From JAIVGV01 sp045807785 (GTDB lineage: Bacteria > Acidobacteriota > Blastocatellia > Pyrinomonadales > Pyrinomonadaceae), in the NCBI GenBank assembly GCA_045807785.1, contig JBJMGS010000303.1, forward strand, positions 1-10,428: a stretch of DNA of 10,428 nt, in the 5' to 3' direction. How positions within the stretch are numbered: position 1 is the first letter of the stretch; each line of letters starts with the position of its first letter. The position numbers and the translations under genes were made by a program. The notes beneath the pieces are model-generated. The model was not told the origin of the DNA and ran no database searches. It saw only the letters and a list, made by a program, of their open reading frames with translations. Below, one piece after another: positions 1-5,934 of the stretch.

Positions 1-785
1 AGGTGCGAGAGACACTTTTGCGCGTGCCCCTTGCCGCGCTCACGTGGATCGACGTAGAGCCCTTCGAGGTAAATCGCCTCCGGCGTCTCGGACGCGACGT
101 CAACTTTGAAGACGAGACGCGCGCCCTTGCACCAGACCCAGACGCGCCCCTGCTCGATGCGCCGCGCCGTGCGGATGCGAAAGCCCACGGGGTCGGCTCT
201 AAGCGGGTTGACGCCGCACGTCGCTTCCGCCATCTCCGCGTTCGCACCCATGACCAGCTCAAGGTGCGCGAGCGTGGCGACGCGCAAATCGTTGACCGGC
301 TCTGCATCGGCGGGCGGGCGACAGAGCGCTAAAAGCTGCTCGTGTTTGCAGCGCAGCCCGTCTGGGGCGAGGCTCGCGTGCTGTTCACAAAAGAGTCTCA
401 CGCTGCCCGGCTCGCCGATGATGGTGTTGGGATGTAGTGTCGCGGGCGCACTGCGCGCGAGCGCGAGGAGCGCATCGCGGCGCGGCGCTTCAAACAAAGT
501 CACGTGTCCGACGAGCGCCACGCCGACGAGACCGCCACGCGCGTCGCGGCAGCCGTAAAAGTGTCCGCGGTTGAACGGGCTCACCAGACCGTTGTCGCGG
601 ATGAGCCCCGACATGATGACGTTGCGCAGCGGTCGCCGAGACAAAAACCCAAGCGCCTCGCCCTCGTCCCCTTCGATTAAACGGGCGATGCCCAGCGACT
701 CGGGAGCCGGCACGGCGGGACTCAGACCCGCGCGGAGTCGGCGATTCGCCGTTGACGGTCGCGGAAGCGTTCTGTCGTGTCGCAT
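1..785 (-). CDS. GNAT-family N-acetyltransferase, C-terminally truncated by the window edge
   Basis: Reading the minus strand from an ATG at 785-783 gives 261 uninterrupted codons to the left edge, with no stop, so the C-terminus lies outside the window. The last visible residues contain the acetyl-CoA-binding motif A of GNAT enzymes: LYVDPRERGKGHA at about residues 243-255, fitting R/Q-x-x-G-x-G/A with R248, G251 and G253. It follows a predicted beta strand (AIYLEGLYV), as expected. The first ~200 residues, including RRPLRNVIMSGLIRDNGL at about 51-67, form an extra N-terminal domain. This resembles two-domain GNAT proteins of the DUF4081 type, but that assignment is from memory of the family pattern. 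The substrate is unknown. The start is uncertain: no Shine-Dalgarno precedes the ATG, residues 1-25 are Arg/Pro-rich, and a GTG at residue 25 is an alternative. It lies 69 nt downstream of the S8 protease gene on the same strand with no obvious terminator between, so co-transcription is possible. The protein appears cytoplasmic, with no signal peptide. Confidence 0.85.
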   Translation of the reverse strand, partial: MRHDRTLPRPSTANRRLRAGLSPAVPAPESLGIARLIEGDEGEALGFLSRRPLRNVIMSGLIRDNGLVSPFNRGHFYGCRDARGGLVGVALVGHVTLFEAPRRDALLALARSAPATLHPNTIIGEPGSVRLFCEQHASLAPDGLRCKHEQLLALCRPPADAEPVNDLRVATLAHLELVMGANAEMAEATCGVNPLRADPVGFRIRTARRIEQGRVWVWCKGARLVFKVDVASETPEAIYLEGLYVDPRERGKGHAQKCLSH

Positions 786-854
786 GAGTGGTACAACGGC
801 GCGCCGTCCGCGGTCGCGTCGGTGGCGGGTTCGTTTCAGAGCTGCCCGGTCGTG

Positions 855-3020
855 CTAGTTACCGCCGCCGTCGGGAACGATCGTCATCGAGAGCGTGGGG
901 AGACCGTTCGCCAACGTCGCGAGGGCGCGCGTGATGGCGTCGTTGATGAGCACGCCGTCGTTGATTAAGACCCCGTCGTTAATCAGCACGCCGTCGTTGA
1001 TGAGCACGCCGTCGCCGTGCATGACGCCGCCGCTAATCAGATTCCCGACGCTCGTGTAGCTCGTCCCGCCGAGCATGTCCGTGCCGTTACTGACGACGAA
1101 GTGATCGCTTAGCGGAATGCTGTCGTTGATGAGTACGCCGTCGTTGATGAGAACTCCGTCGTTGATCAAAACGCCGTCGTTAATCAGCACGCCCAGATCG
1201 TAGATTTTCTGGTAGCCGGTGATGAGATCGGTGCCCGTCCCGAACGTGTAGCCGAAGAGAACGCCTTGCGACCAGGTGAACGTGCGTCCAGCGATGGTCG
1301 TCTGCGGCGTGGGGGCGGCTCCGGTCAGCATCGGTGTGCCGAGCGGCGTCGAACGTGTCAGGTCTGTGCGGACGAGCCGCGCCAGCCTGACCGCGCCTTC
1401 GATGTTCACTTCGCCCGCGCCCTGCTCGAACGTGTTCGCGCCAGAAAGCGGCTGAGCCGTGTACATCAGGATCGCTTTGACCAGGTTCGGCGTAAGTTTC
1501 GGGTTCGCCTGAAGCATGAGCGCCGCCGCGCCCGCCACGACCGGCGTCGCCATCGAAGTGCCGCTCATGAACATCTGCGCGCGCGTGTCGTCGGCGCTGA
1601 CGTTCGCCGCCATCTGCGGGTTATTGGTCAGGAGGTAGTTGAGCGCGCCGCAGCCGTCCAGACCCTGCGGGCAGTCGCCCTGTGCCTCAGCGGCGATCAG
1701 ACGGTTTCCGGGTGCGACCAGATCGGGCTTGAGCAGGTTGTCGTAAGTGACGTTGCCTTGCGCGTCAACGCGGCGGCTGCGCGTGGGGCCGCGCGAGCTG
1801 TAAGAGGCGACCACGTCGTCGGCGTGGTCGTCCGTGCCGTAGGTGTTGGTCGCGCCGACGGTGAGCGCAGAGGGCTCGATGCCCGGCGAGTGAATCTGTC
1901 CGTAAACCTTATTGCCGTTCTCGTCCTTGCCGTTGTTGCCCGCCGCCGCGACGACGACCACGCCTGCGTCAACGAGCTTGCGCACGGCGATGCAGACCGG
2001 ATCGTTCCGATAAGAATCGATCGCGGGCATCCCCAGGCTCATGTTGACGACGCGGATGTTGTAGGCAGCGTGGTTCGTCAGAAGCCAGTCGAGCGCTTGC
2101 AGCACGTTCGAGACGGTGCCGCGTCCCTCACCGTCGAGCACGCGCAGGTTGATGATGCTGGCGTTGGGCGCGATGCCGACGTAGGCGCCGCTCGCGACGC
2201 GACCGTTGCCGGCGGCGAGCGAAGCGACGTGCGTGCCGTGCCCGAACGGATCGCGCGCGTCGGCGTAGGGCGGGACGAAGTTCTTCTCGAAGCTGATGCG
2301 GACGTTGCTGTTGTTGCTGCGCCCGTCGCGGAAGGCTTTGTGGCTGCGATCAATGCCAGAGTCGAGGACGGCGATGCCGACCCCTGTGCCGTCGAGGCCG
2401 CCCGTCGCGAAAGATCGTACGGCGTCCGCGCCGGTGGTCACAGAGACGTGCCCGAGCGTCCGCACGTCGCGGTCGGGCGTGATGAACTTGATCTCCTTCT
2501 GCGCCGACAGCTCGAGGACGGTGCTCGCCGGCATCGTCGCGACAACGTCGGTCGAATTCTTGAAGCTGTAGTCAACCCTCACGCCCGGTCGCGCGTAAAT
2601 CTCTTGGATGCGGCGACCGGCGGGCAGGTTGAACTGGCAGATGACGCTCAGAACGCGCTGCTTCAGGCCCGTCCGGGCGAGCGTCGCGCGCAGGTCTGGG
2701 GAGAGCTTGCTGGGATTGCCGCCGCCTTTGCTGACGCCCGCAAGGCTGCTCGCGATGGTCACGTCAGGTTGTTTTGCAGTGACTGACTTGGAAGCGACAG
2801 AGGCCGACGCGCCGGGCGCGGACTCAGCCTGCGCGGCGACGAGCGGCGTCACGAAGTCTGGCAAGCGCAGGACGCTTTGATCCTCTTTGTGTTTGCCTTC
2901 GGCGCGCGGCTCTTTAACCTCGCGCGGAGTTTGCGCGGGCGCGGCGTAGCCGGCGAACAGTGACGCGAGCAGGAGGCACGTCGTCAGACTTCTCGACGCT
3001 CGGAGGAAACTTCTCTTCAT
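855..3020 (-). CDS. Secreted subtilisin-like S8 family serine protease with C-terminal GVLIND hexapeptide repeats
   Basis: This 721-aa protein is a serine endopeptidase predicted to be exported. Residues 1-30 form a Sec signal peptide: basic MKRSFLRASR, a hydrophobic core, then an AAPAQ region suggesting cleavage near 29-30. Residues ~105-188 look like an inhibitor-type propeptide, ending around KFITPDRDV. The catalytic domain spans ~195-550. The Asp is D220 (GIAVLDSGID), the His is H261 (GHGTHVASLAAG), the oxyanion-hole Asn is N362 (VVAAAGNNG) and the Ser is S489 (MSGTSMATP). All canonical residues are present, so activity is expected. Residues ~565-721 are not a recognised domain. They hold two blocks of four perfect GVLIND hexapeptides (610-633 and 671-694), separated by 37 residues that include degenerate units. 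No sorting motif or PPC domain is visible. The ATG is followed directly by a good signal peptide, which supports this start, although no clear Shine-Dalgarno is seen. It is transcribed divergently from the 573-aa surface protein gene. Substrates are unknown. Confidence 0.95.
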   Translation of the reverse strand: MKRSFLRASRSLTTCLLLASLFAGYAAPAQTPREVKEPRAEGKHKEDQSVLRLPDFVTPLVAAQAESAPGASASVASKSVTAKQPDVTIASSLAGVSKGGGNPSKLSPDLRATLARTGLKQRVLSVICQFNLPAGRRIQEIYARPGVRVDYSFKNSTDVVATMPASTVLELSAQKEIKFITPDRDVRTLGHVSVTTGADAVRSFATGGLDGTGVGIAVLDSGIDRSHKAFRDGRSNNSNVRISFEKNFVPPYADARDPFGHGTHVASLAAGNGRVASGAYVGIAPNASIINLRVLDGEGRGTVSNVLQALDWLLTNHAAYNIRVVNMSLGMPAIDSYRNDPVCIAVRKLVDAGVVVVAAAGNNGKDENGNKVYGQIHSPGIEPSALTVGATNTYGTDDHADDVVASYSSRGPTRSRRVDAQGNVTYDNLLKPDLVAPGNRLIAAEAQGDCPQGLDGCGALNYLLTNNPQMAANVSADDTRAQMFMSGTSMATPVVAGAAALMLQANPKLTPNLVKAILMYTAQPLSGANTFEQGAGEVNIEGAVRLARLVRTDLTRSTPLGTPMLTGAAPTPQTTIAGRTFTWSQGVLFGYTFGTGTDLITGYQKIYDLGVLINDGVLINDGVLINDGVLINDSIPLSDHFVVSNGTDMLGGTSYTSVGNLISGGVMHGDGVLINDGVLINDGVLINDGVLINDAITRALATLANGLPTLSMTIVPDGGGN
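939..1010 (-). repeat. Four tandem 18-bp units encoding GVLIND (C-terminal block)
   Basis: Four head-to-tail 18-bp units lie at 939-956, 957-974, 975-992 and 993-1010, encoding residues 671-694 of the S8 protease. All four translate to identical GVLIND although several third-codon positions differ (for example AAC-GAC preceded by ATC or ATT, and CTC, CTG or TTA for Leu). A degenerate fifth unit, GVMHGD (1011-1028), adjoins in phase at the N-terminal side. Confidence 0.97.
1122..1193 (-). repeat. Four tandem 18-bp units encoding GVLIND (N-terminal block)
   Basis: Units at 1122-1139, 1140-1157, 1158-1175 and 1176-1193 encode residues 610-633 of the S8 protease. The amino acid sequence is identical in all four, again with synonymous differences between units. 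The next six residues, SIPLSD (1104-1121), look like a decayed unit that keeps the alternating hydrophobic pattern and final Asp. Confidence 0.97.
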
Positions 3021-3434
3021 TTTTGTCTTGATGAAAGCTAACCCAACCTTTCAGAGCGCGTGGCCTGCGAAGATGTTTCGCGGGCGGCATTCGTGACTCT
3101 CATTTGAGCCTCTGACTTTGTCGCACGCGATTCGCTTGCCGTAAGTCGTCCCGGCGGAAAACTTTAGAAGCCCCGTGTCGCTGAAACGTTGCTGCGAAGA
3201 CGCTGACTTGTGGGCATCACTCAAAAGCACTTGCCCCACCCGTCATTTGATGTTGAGCAATACTCGTACCAGCAGCAATTTGATCAACCCGCAGGACACA
3301 ACTTTCCTGATCGTGAGGTTGGTTCGGACGAGCAAGCGAAAATTCGCCTTGTGAATCAACGTTATCTGACTGTCATTCCGCATTTGCTCACACACGAAAG
3401 CCTTTCACTCAACCTTGCTCAACCGGAAAGACCC

Positions 3435-3468
3435 GCATACCTATTTCGCACAGCATACCTACTTCGCA
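3435..3468. repeat. Imperfect direct repeat, 16-nt unit at 18-nt spacing
   Basis: The unit GCATACCTATTTCGCA (3435-3450) is repeated at 3453-3468 with one T-to-C change (15 of 16 identical). The 18-nt period would place two protein-binding sites nearly on the same DNA face. It lies about 310 nt upstream of the surface protein start and 415 nt upstream of the protease start, so an operator role is possible but unproven. Confidence 0.6.
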
Positions 3469-3757
3469 GCACGCCCTTACGCCCTGTCTTTACGCGGCTC
3501 GACACCCACACACCGTTGCGCGCGTTAGCCGTGTGCTAAGTCGGTATCATCTTTCGAGCCTGCGGCAAGGCGCGAGCAACAGGCTTCCTTCAGGCATCCC
3601 AGCGCCGAAATCACCCAACCGCGTAATTCCTCGCAGTTTTTTCCACACGGCACAACTCTTGTTGAGTGGGCTCGCAGCGGCGCGTGCCGCACGAAGCCAG
3701 ACTCAACCGCCGTGGAAACGTCGAGAGTGGGCACCGAACAGTCCCGAGATTTTTTGC

Positions 3758-3765
3758 AGAGAGGA
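3758..3765 (+). promoter_or_regulatory. Ribosome-binding site of the 573-aa surface protein gene
   Basis: AGAGAGGA ends 9 nt before the ATG at 3775. This decides the start: an upstream in-frame GTG at 3712 would put 21 hydrophilic residues before the signal peptide and has no such site. Confidence 0.75.
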
Positions 3766-3774
3766 TTTTACGCG

Positions 3775-5496
3775 ATGACTAACTTTACCCTTCTTACCTC
3801 CTCAACACGCCTGCGCGCCGGCTTTCTCAGTGGAATGCTGACGGCGCTCGTGCTCGCCTTCACGGCGACGAATATTCACGCACGCAACTTCTGCGGCGGG
3901 TGTTCGGGAGATGACAAGCCGACGCCGACCCCGACGCCGACCGCCTCGCCGTCGCCCGGCTCCACGCCCACGCCCCAGCCGACGCCCAGTGCCAACGCGC
4001 ACATCGAGACGAGGCTCGCCGGCGCGCCTCTGAACGGCGCGACGCCCACGGGCGAGGCTGAGTTCGAGCGCGAAATCGAGGGCAGCCGTAAGCTCACCGT
4101 CAAGGTCGAGCACGTGAACCTGCCGGACGGCACACGCCTGAACGTGTTCATCGACGGCACAAAGGTCGGCGAGATCGTGCTCGCGGCGGGGCGCGGCGAG
4201 TTATCCCTGAGCACGAGTCATGGTCAAACAACGCCGCCCGTCGCCAACGGCACGTCTGTCTCTGTCACCAATCAAGCGGGTACGACCATCGTCAGCGGCG
4301 CGTTCACGTCGTCGCTGCCAAAGCCCGGCGCGACGCCAACCCCGACTCCCACCGCGACGCCCGCGCCCGGTGAAGACGTGCGCGGGCGCGTGCAGCTTTC
4401 AGGCGCGCCCATTGGCGGCAGGCTGCCGCAGGGTCACGCGGACTTCCGCACACGCGCGGGCGTCAGCCGAAACTTCGAGGTCGAGGTCGAGGGCGTGAAC
4501 CTGCCCGTGGGCACGCTGCTGAACGTGCTCGTCGGCGACGTGCAGGTCGGGCAGATCACGCTCGGACAGTTCCGCTCCGGCGAGATCGAGTTCGAGAGCG
4601 AGCACGGGCAGACGGTGCCCGCCGTCGCGCAGGGCACGACCGTGACGGTCGTCAACGCCGCGACGGGCGCGACCGTCCTCGCGGGCACGTTCGGCGCCAT
4701 CGCCAACGCGCCGAACCCGCTCGACGACTCCAACTTCTTCGTCCGCCAGCAGTACGTGGACTTTCTCGCGCGTGGGCCGGAGGACGCGGGGATGCAGTTC
4801 TACCTGAACATCCTTTCGGGCTGCGAGCCGAACGACGACAACTGCAACAAGTACACGCGCGGGGCTCTGTCGGCGAACTTCTTCCGCTCGCCAGAGTTCC
4901 AGCGCAAGGGCTCGTTCGTCATGTTCCTCTACATGGTGACCATTGGTCACCGCCCGGCGACCGTCTCGGAGTTGAACAACCCGGTCAGGATCGACCGCCC
5001 GCACTACAACGAGTTCATGGCCGACTTGCAAGCCATCTCCGACCCGGACGACCGCGCGACGGACGCCCTGAAGGACGCTCTGGTGGCCGCGTGGCTCCAG
5101 CGTCCCGAAATCCAGGCGCGCTACGGCTCGCTCCCGAACGTGGCGTTCTTGCAGAGACTGGTCGAGAACGCGGGCGTCGTGCTCCCGAACATGGTTGAAC
5201 TCATCACGGCGCTCAACAACGGCACGATGACGCGGGCGCAGGTGCTGCGCGCGGTCGTCGAAAGCCCACAGGTCAGCGCACGCCTCTACAAGCAGGCGTT
5301 CGTCACGATGGAATATTTCGGCTACCTGCGGCGCGACCCCGAGCCGTGCTGGGACAGCCCCGATCCGGCGGGCTGCGGCTACATCTTCCACAACAGCCGC
5401 TTCCAACTCTCAGCCGACCCGGATTTTTTGGAGAACACCATCGTCCGCGGGTTCATGGAATCGCAGGAGTACCGCGGCAGGTTCGGTAACAACTGA
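3775..5496 (+). CDS. Secreted DUF4214-domain protein with duplicated unnamed beta domain
   Basis: This 573-aa protein is predicted to be exported, and its function is not known. Residues 1-36 are a Sec signal peptide, with cleavage likely after NIHA. A Cys-x-x-Cys (C40, C43) follows directly. It is not a lipobox, because no small residues precede the Cys as in LAGC. A Thr/Pro-rich linker covers ~47-75. Two homologous ~100-residue domains follow at ~76-179 and ~201-309, joined by a second Thr/Pro linker. They share VNLP-x-GT-x-LNV, an HGQT motif and an alternating hydrophobic pattern suggesting beta structure. I do not recognise a named family for them. Residues ~313-573 are a DUF4214 module (FFVRQQYVDFLARGPEDAG start, RRDPE, EYRGRFG end) with four Cys (C350, C357, C525, C534). 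DUF4214 is typical of large extracellular or surface proteins. The C-terminus is very similar to the end of the next gene. A start at 3775 is preferred because of the ribosome-binding site and signal peptide. A hairpin terminator follows, so it is probably monocistronic. Confidence 0.92.
   Translation: MTNFTLLTSSTRLRAGFLSGMLTALVLAFTATNIHARNFCGGCSGDDKPTPTPTPTASPSPGSTPTPQPTPSANAHIETRLAGAPLNGATPTGEAEFEREIEGSRKLTVKVEHVNLPDGTRLNVFIDGTKVGEIVLAAGRGELSLSTSHGQTTPPVANGTSVSVTNQAGTTIVSGAFTSSLPKPGATPTPTPTATPAPGEDVRGRVQLSGAPIGGRLPQGHADFRTRAGVSRNFEVEVEGVNLPVGTLLNVLVGDVQVGQITLGQFRSGEIEFESEHGQTVPAVAQGTTVTVVNAATGATVLAGTFGAIANAPNPLDDSNFFVRQQYVDFLARGPEDAGMQFYLNILSGCEPNDDNCNKYTRGALSANFFRSPEFQRKGSFVMFLYMVTIGHRPATVSELNNPVRIDRPHYNEFMADLQAISDPDDRATDALKDALVAAWLQRPEIQARYGSLPNVAFLQRLVENAGVVLPNMVELITALNNGTMTRAQVLRAVVESPQVSARLYKQAFVTMEYFGYLRRDPEPCWDSPDPAGCGYIFHNSRFQLSADPDFLENTIVRGFMESQEYRGRFGNN
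4000..4701 (+). repeat. Tandem duplication of an unnamed ~100-residue domain
   Basis: Copy A (4000-4311) and copy B (4375-4701) lie within the 573-aa protein, separated by a Thr/Pro linker. They align end to end: L-x-GAP-x-x-G-x-x-P-x-G at the start, then G-x-SR, VNLP-x-GT-x-LNV, VG-x-I-x-L, HGQT-x-P-x-VA-x-GT, and a final G-x-F. The copies have diverged at many positions, so the duplication is not recent. Confidence 0.88.
4717..5493 (+). repeat. C-terminal DUF4214 module, paralogous to 9508-10305
   Basis: The translated segment matches the end of the 1457-aa protein over its full length. Identical runs include FFRSPEFQRKGSFVM, KQAFVTMEYFGYLRRDPE and GCGYIFHN. Nucleotide similarity is also high in these runs, so the two are duplicates within one locus or have exchanged sequence by gene conversion. 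Confidence 0.93.
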
Positions 5497-5516
5497 GCGC
5501 GTGTGTTCACACGCGC
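5497..5516 (+). other. GC-rich hairpin just after the surface protein stop codon
   Basis: GCGCGTGT (5497-5504) pairs perfectly with ACACGCGC (5509-5516) around a 4-nt loop, starting at the first base after the TGA. It has no T-run. It probably stabilises the mRNA 3' end or assists the terminator at 5536-5576. Confidence 0.6.
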
Positions 5517-5535
5517 GCGCCGACACGGCGGAAAC

Positions 5536-5576
5536 AAACAGGGGCAGCAGCTTATCTCAAGCCGCTGCCCCTGTTT
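5536..5576 (+). terminator. Strong, probably bidirectional hairpin terminator
   Basis: The arms 5536-5553 and 5559-5576 form an 18-position stem with a single A.C mismatch and a 5-nt loop (ATCTC). The core is AAACAGGGGCAGC against GCTGCCCCTGTTT. The plus-strand arm ends in TTT followed by CTACTTTCC, a weak U-tract. On the minus strand the tail TGTTTGTTTC is better, so it may act in both directions. It ends the 573-aa protein transcript. Confidence 0.8.
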
Positions 5577-5628
5577 CTACTTTCCGAGTTTCCCTGCCCT
5601 TCTGGGTTGGCGGGCGCGAAGGTAAATC

Positions 5629-5658
5629 TTGACAAGCTTCGGGCGTCGGGCGTAGAGT
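5629..5658 (+). promoter_or_regulatory. Possible sigma-70-type promoter
   Basis: A perfect TTGACA (5629-5634) is followed after 18 nt by TAGAGT (5653-5658), which keeps the first two bases and last T of TATAAT. It would give a leader of about 270 nt for the large gene. A second TTGACA at 5748-5753 has no good -10 partner. This is a pattern match only. Confidence 0.3.
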
Positions 5659-5922
5659 CCCGCCGTCGTTTCCCCCCAGCCCATGTTGCCCTTTGCTGCC
5701 TCAAGGTAGATGCCGGTTCCGTTAACACCTTCGCTCAACTTCGCCAGTTGACATAACGGGAGCGAGCATGGTGCGAGAGACACCAACTGTAATAGGCCGC
5801 ACTTCAATCTCGCCGGCGAGTGAGATCACATCCTTGAAGACCCGACGGTAGTTCCGTTCTCAAGTGTCGCACTGCACTTCTAAAGCACTCCCAAATCGTT
5901 AACGAAGGTGCCCGCTCGCCAA

Positions 5923-5928
5923 AAGGAG
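5923..5928 (+). promoter_or_regulatory. Ribosome-binding site of the 1457-aa mosaic gene
   Basis: A perfect AAGGAG stands 6 nt before the ATG at 5935. It favours this start over an in-frame GTG at 5908, which would add nine hydrophilic residues in front of the signal peptide. Confidence 0.85.
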
Positions 5929-5934
5929 AATCCT

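Larger units (their letters stand above)
3021..3774. other. Divergent intergenic region, no convincing gene
   Basis: This 754-nt stretch separates the S8 protease start (minus) from the 573-aa surface protein start (plus) and must hold both promoters. Short open frames exist on both strands, but their translations have no recognisable motif, signal peptide or good ribosome-binding site. The stretch is visibly less GC-rich than the flanking genes, as expected for non-coding DNA. I could not identify a convincing -35/-10 pair for either gene. No tRNA or known riboswitch pattern was seen. The notable local structure is the direct repeat at 3435-3468. Confidence 0.7.
5577..5934 (+). other. Leader/intergenic region before the large mosaic gene, no convincing gene
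   Basis: This 358-nt stretch lies between the terminator and the next start codon. Its base composition is more mixed than the genes. A minus-strand open frame (5577-5807) starts with TTG, has no recognisable motif and no clear ribosome-binding site, and is not called. A possible promoter is listed at 5629-5658. No known riboswitch or tRNA was recognised. Confidence 0.65.

Noticed and set aside
3..858. Plus-strand frames over the left end (3-332, 106-558, 571-858)
   Set aside because: Their products have no motifs, while the minus strand gives one continuous GNAT protein across the same region.
939..1193. 18-bp tandem units considered as a CRISPR array or RTX calcium-binding repeats
   Set aside because: There are no spacers, the units are in frame inside a gene, and the period is six residues rather than the nine of RTX repeats.
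1266..2786. 506-codon open frame on the plus strand, antisense to the S8 protease
   Set aside because: It is Arg/Val/Asp-rich with no motif, and lies opposite a protease with every catalytic residue intact. High third-position GC creates such long shadow frames.
3210..3539. 109-codon plus-strand frame in the divergent intergenic region
   Set aside because: No ribosome-binding site, no motif and no plausible protein pattern. Coding cannot be excluded but is not supported.
3916..3990. Short tandem repeats rich in CCGACGCC, considered as a DNA repeat element
   Set aside because: They are explained by the Thr/Pro codons of the protein linker; no independent repeat structure is needed.
4399..5406. 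335-codon minus-strand frame opposite the 573-aa protein
   Set aside because: Low-complexity Arg/Val/Glu composition; the plus strand encodes clear DUF4214 and linker-joined domains.
5770..5783. 14-nt match GGTGCGAGAGACAC to positions 2-15, considered as a possible attachment-site repeat
   Set aside because: One copy lies inside acetyltransferase coding sequence, no integrase is present, and a single 14-nt match is not far from chance in a 10-kb GC-rich window.
5577..5807. 76-codon minus-strand frame ending at the bidirectional hairpin
   Set aside because: It starts with TTG and has no clear ribosome-binding site or recognisable domain. Only its position facing a hairpin with a good minus-strand T-rich tail speaks for it.
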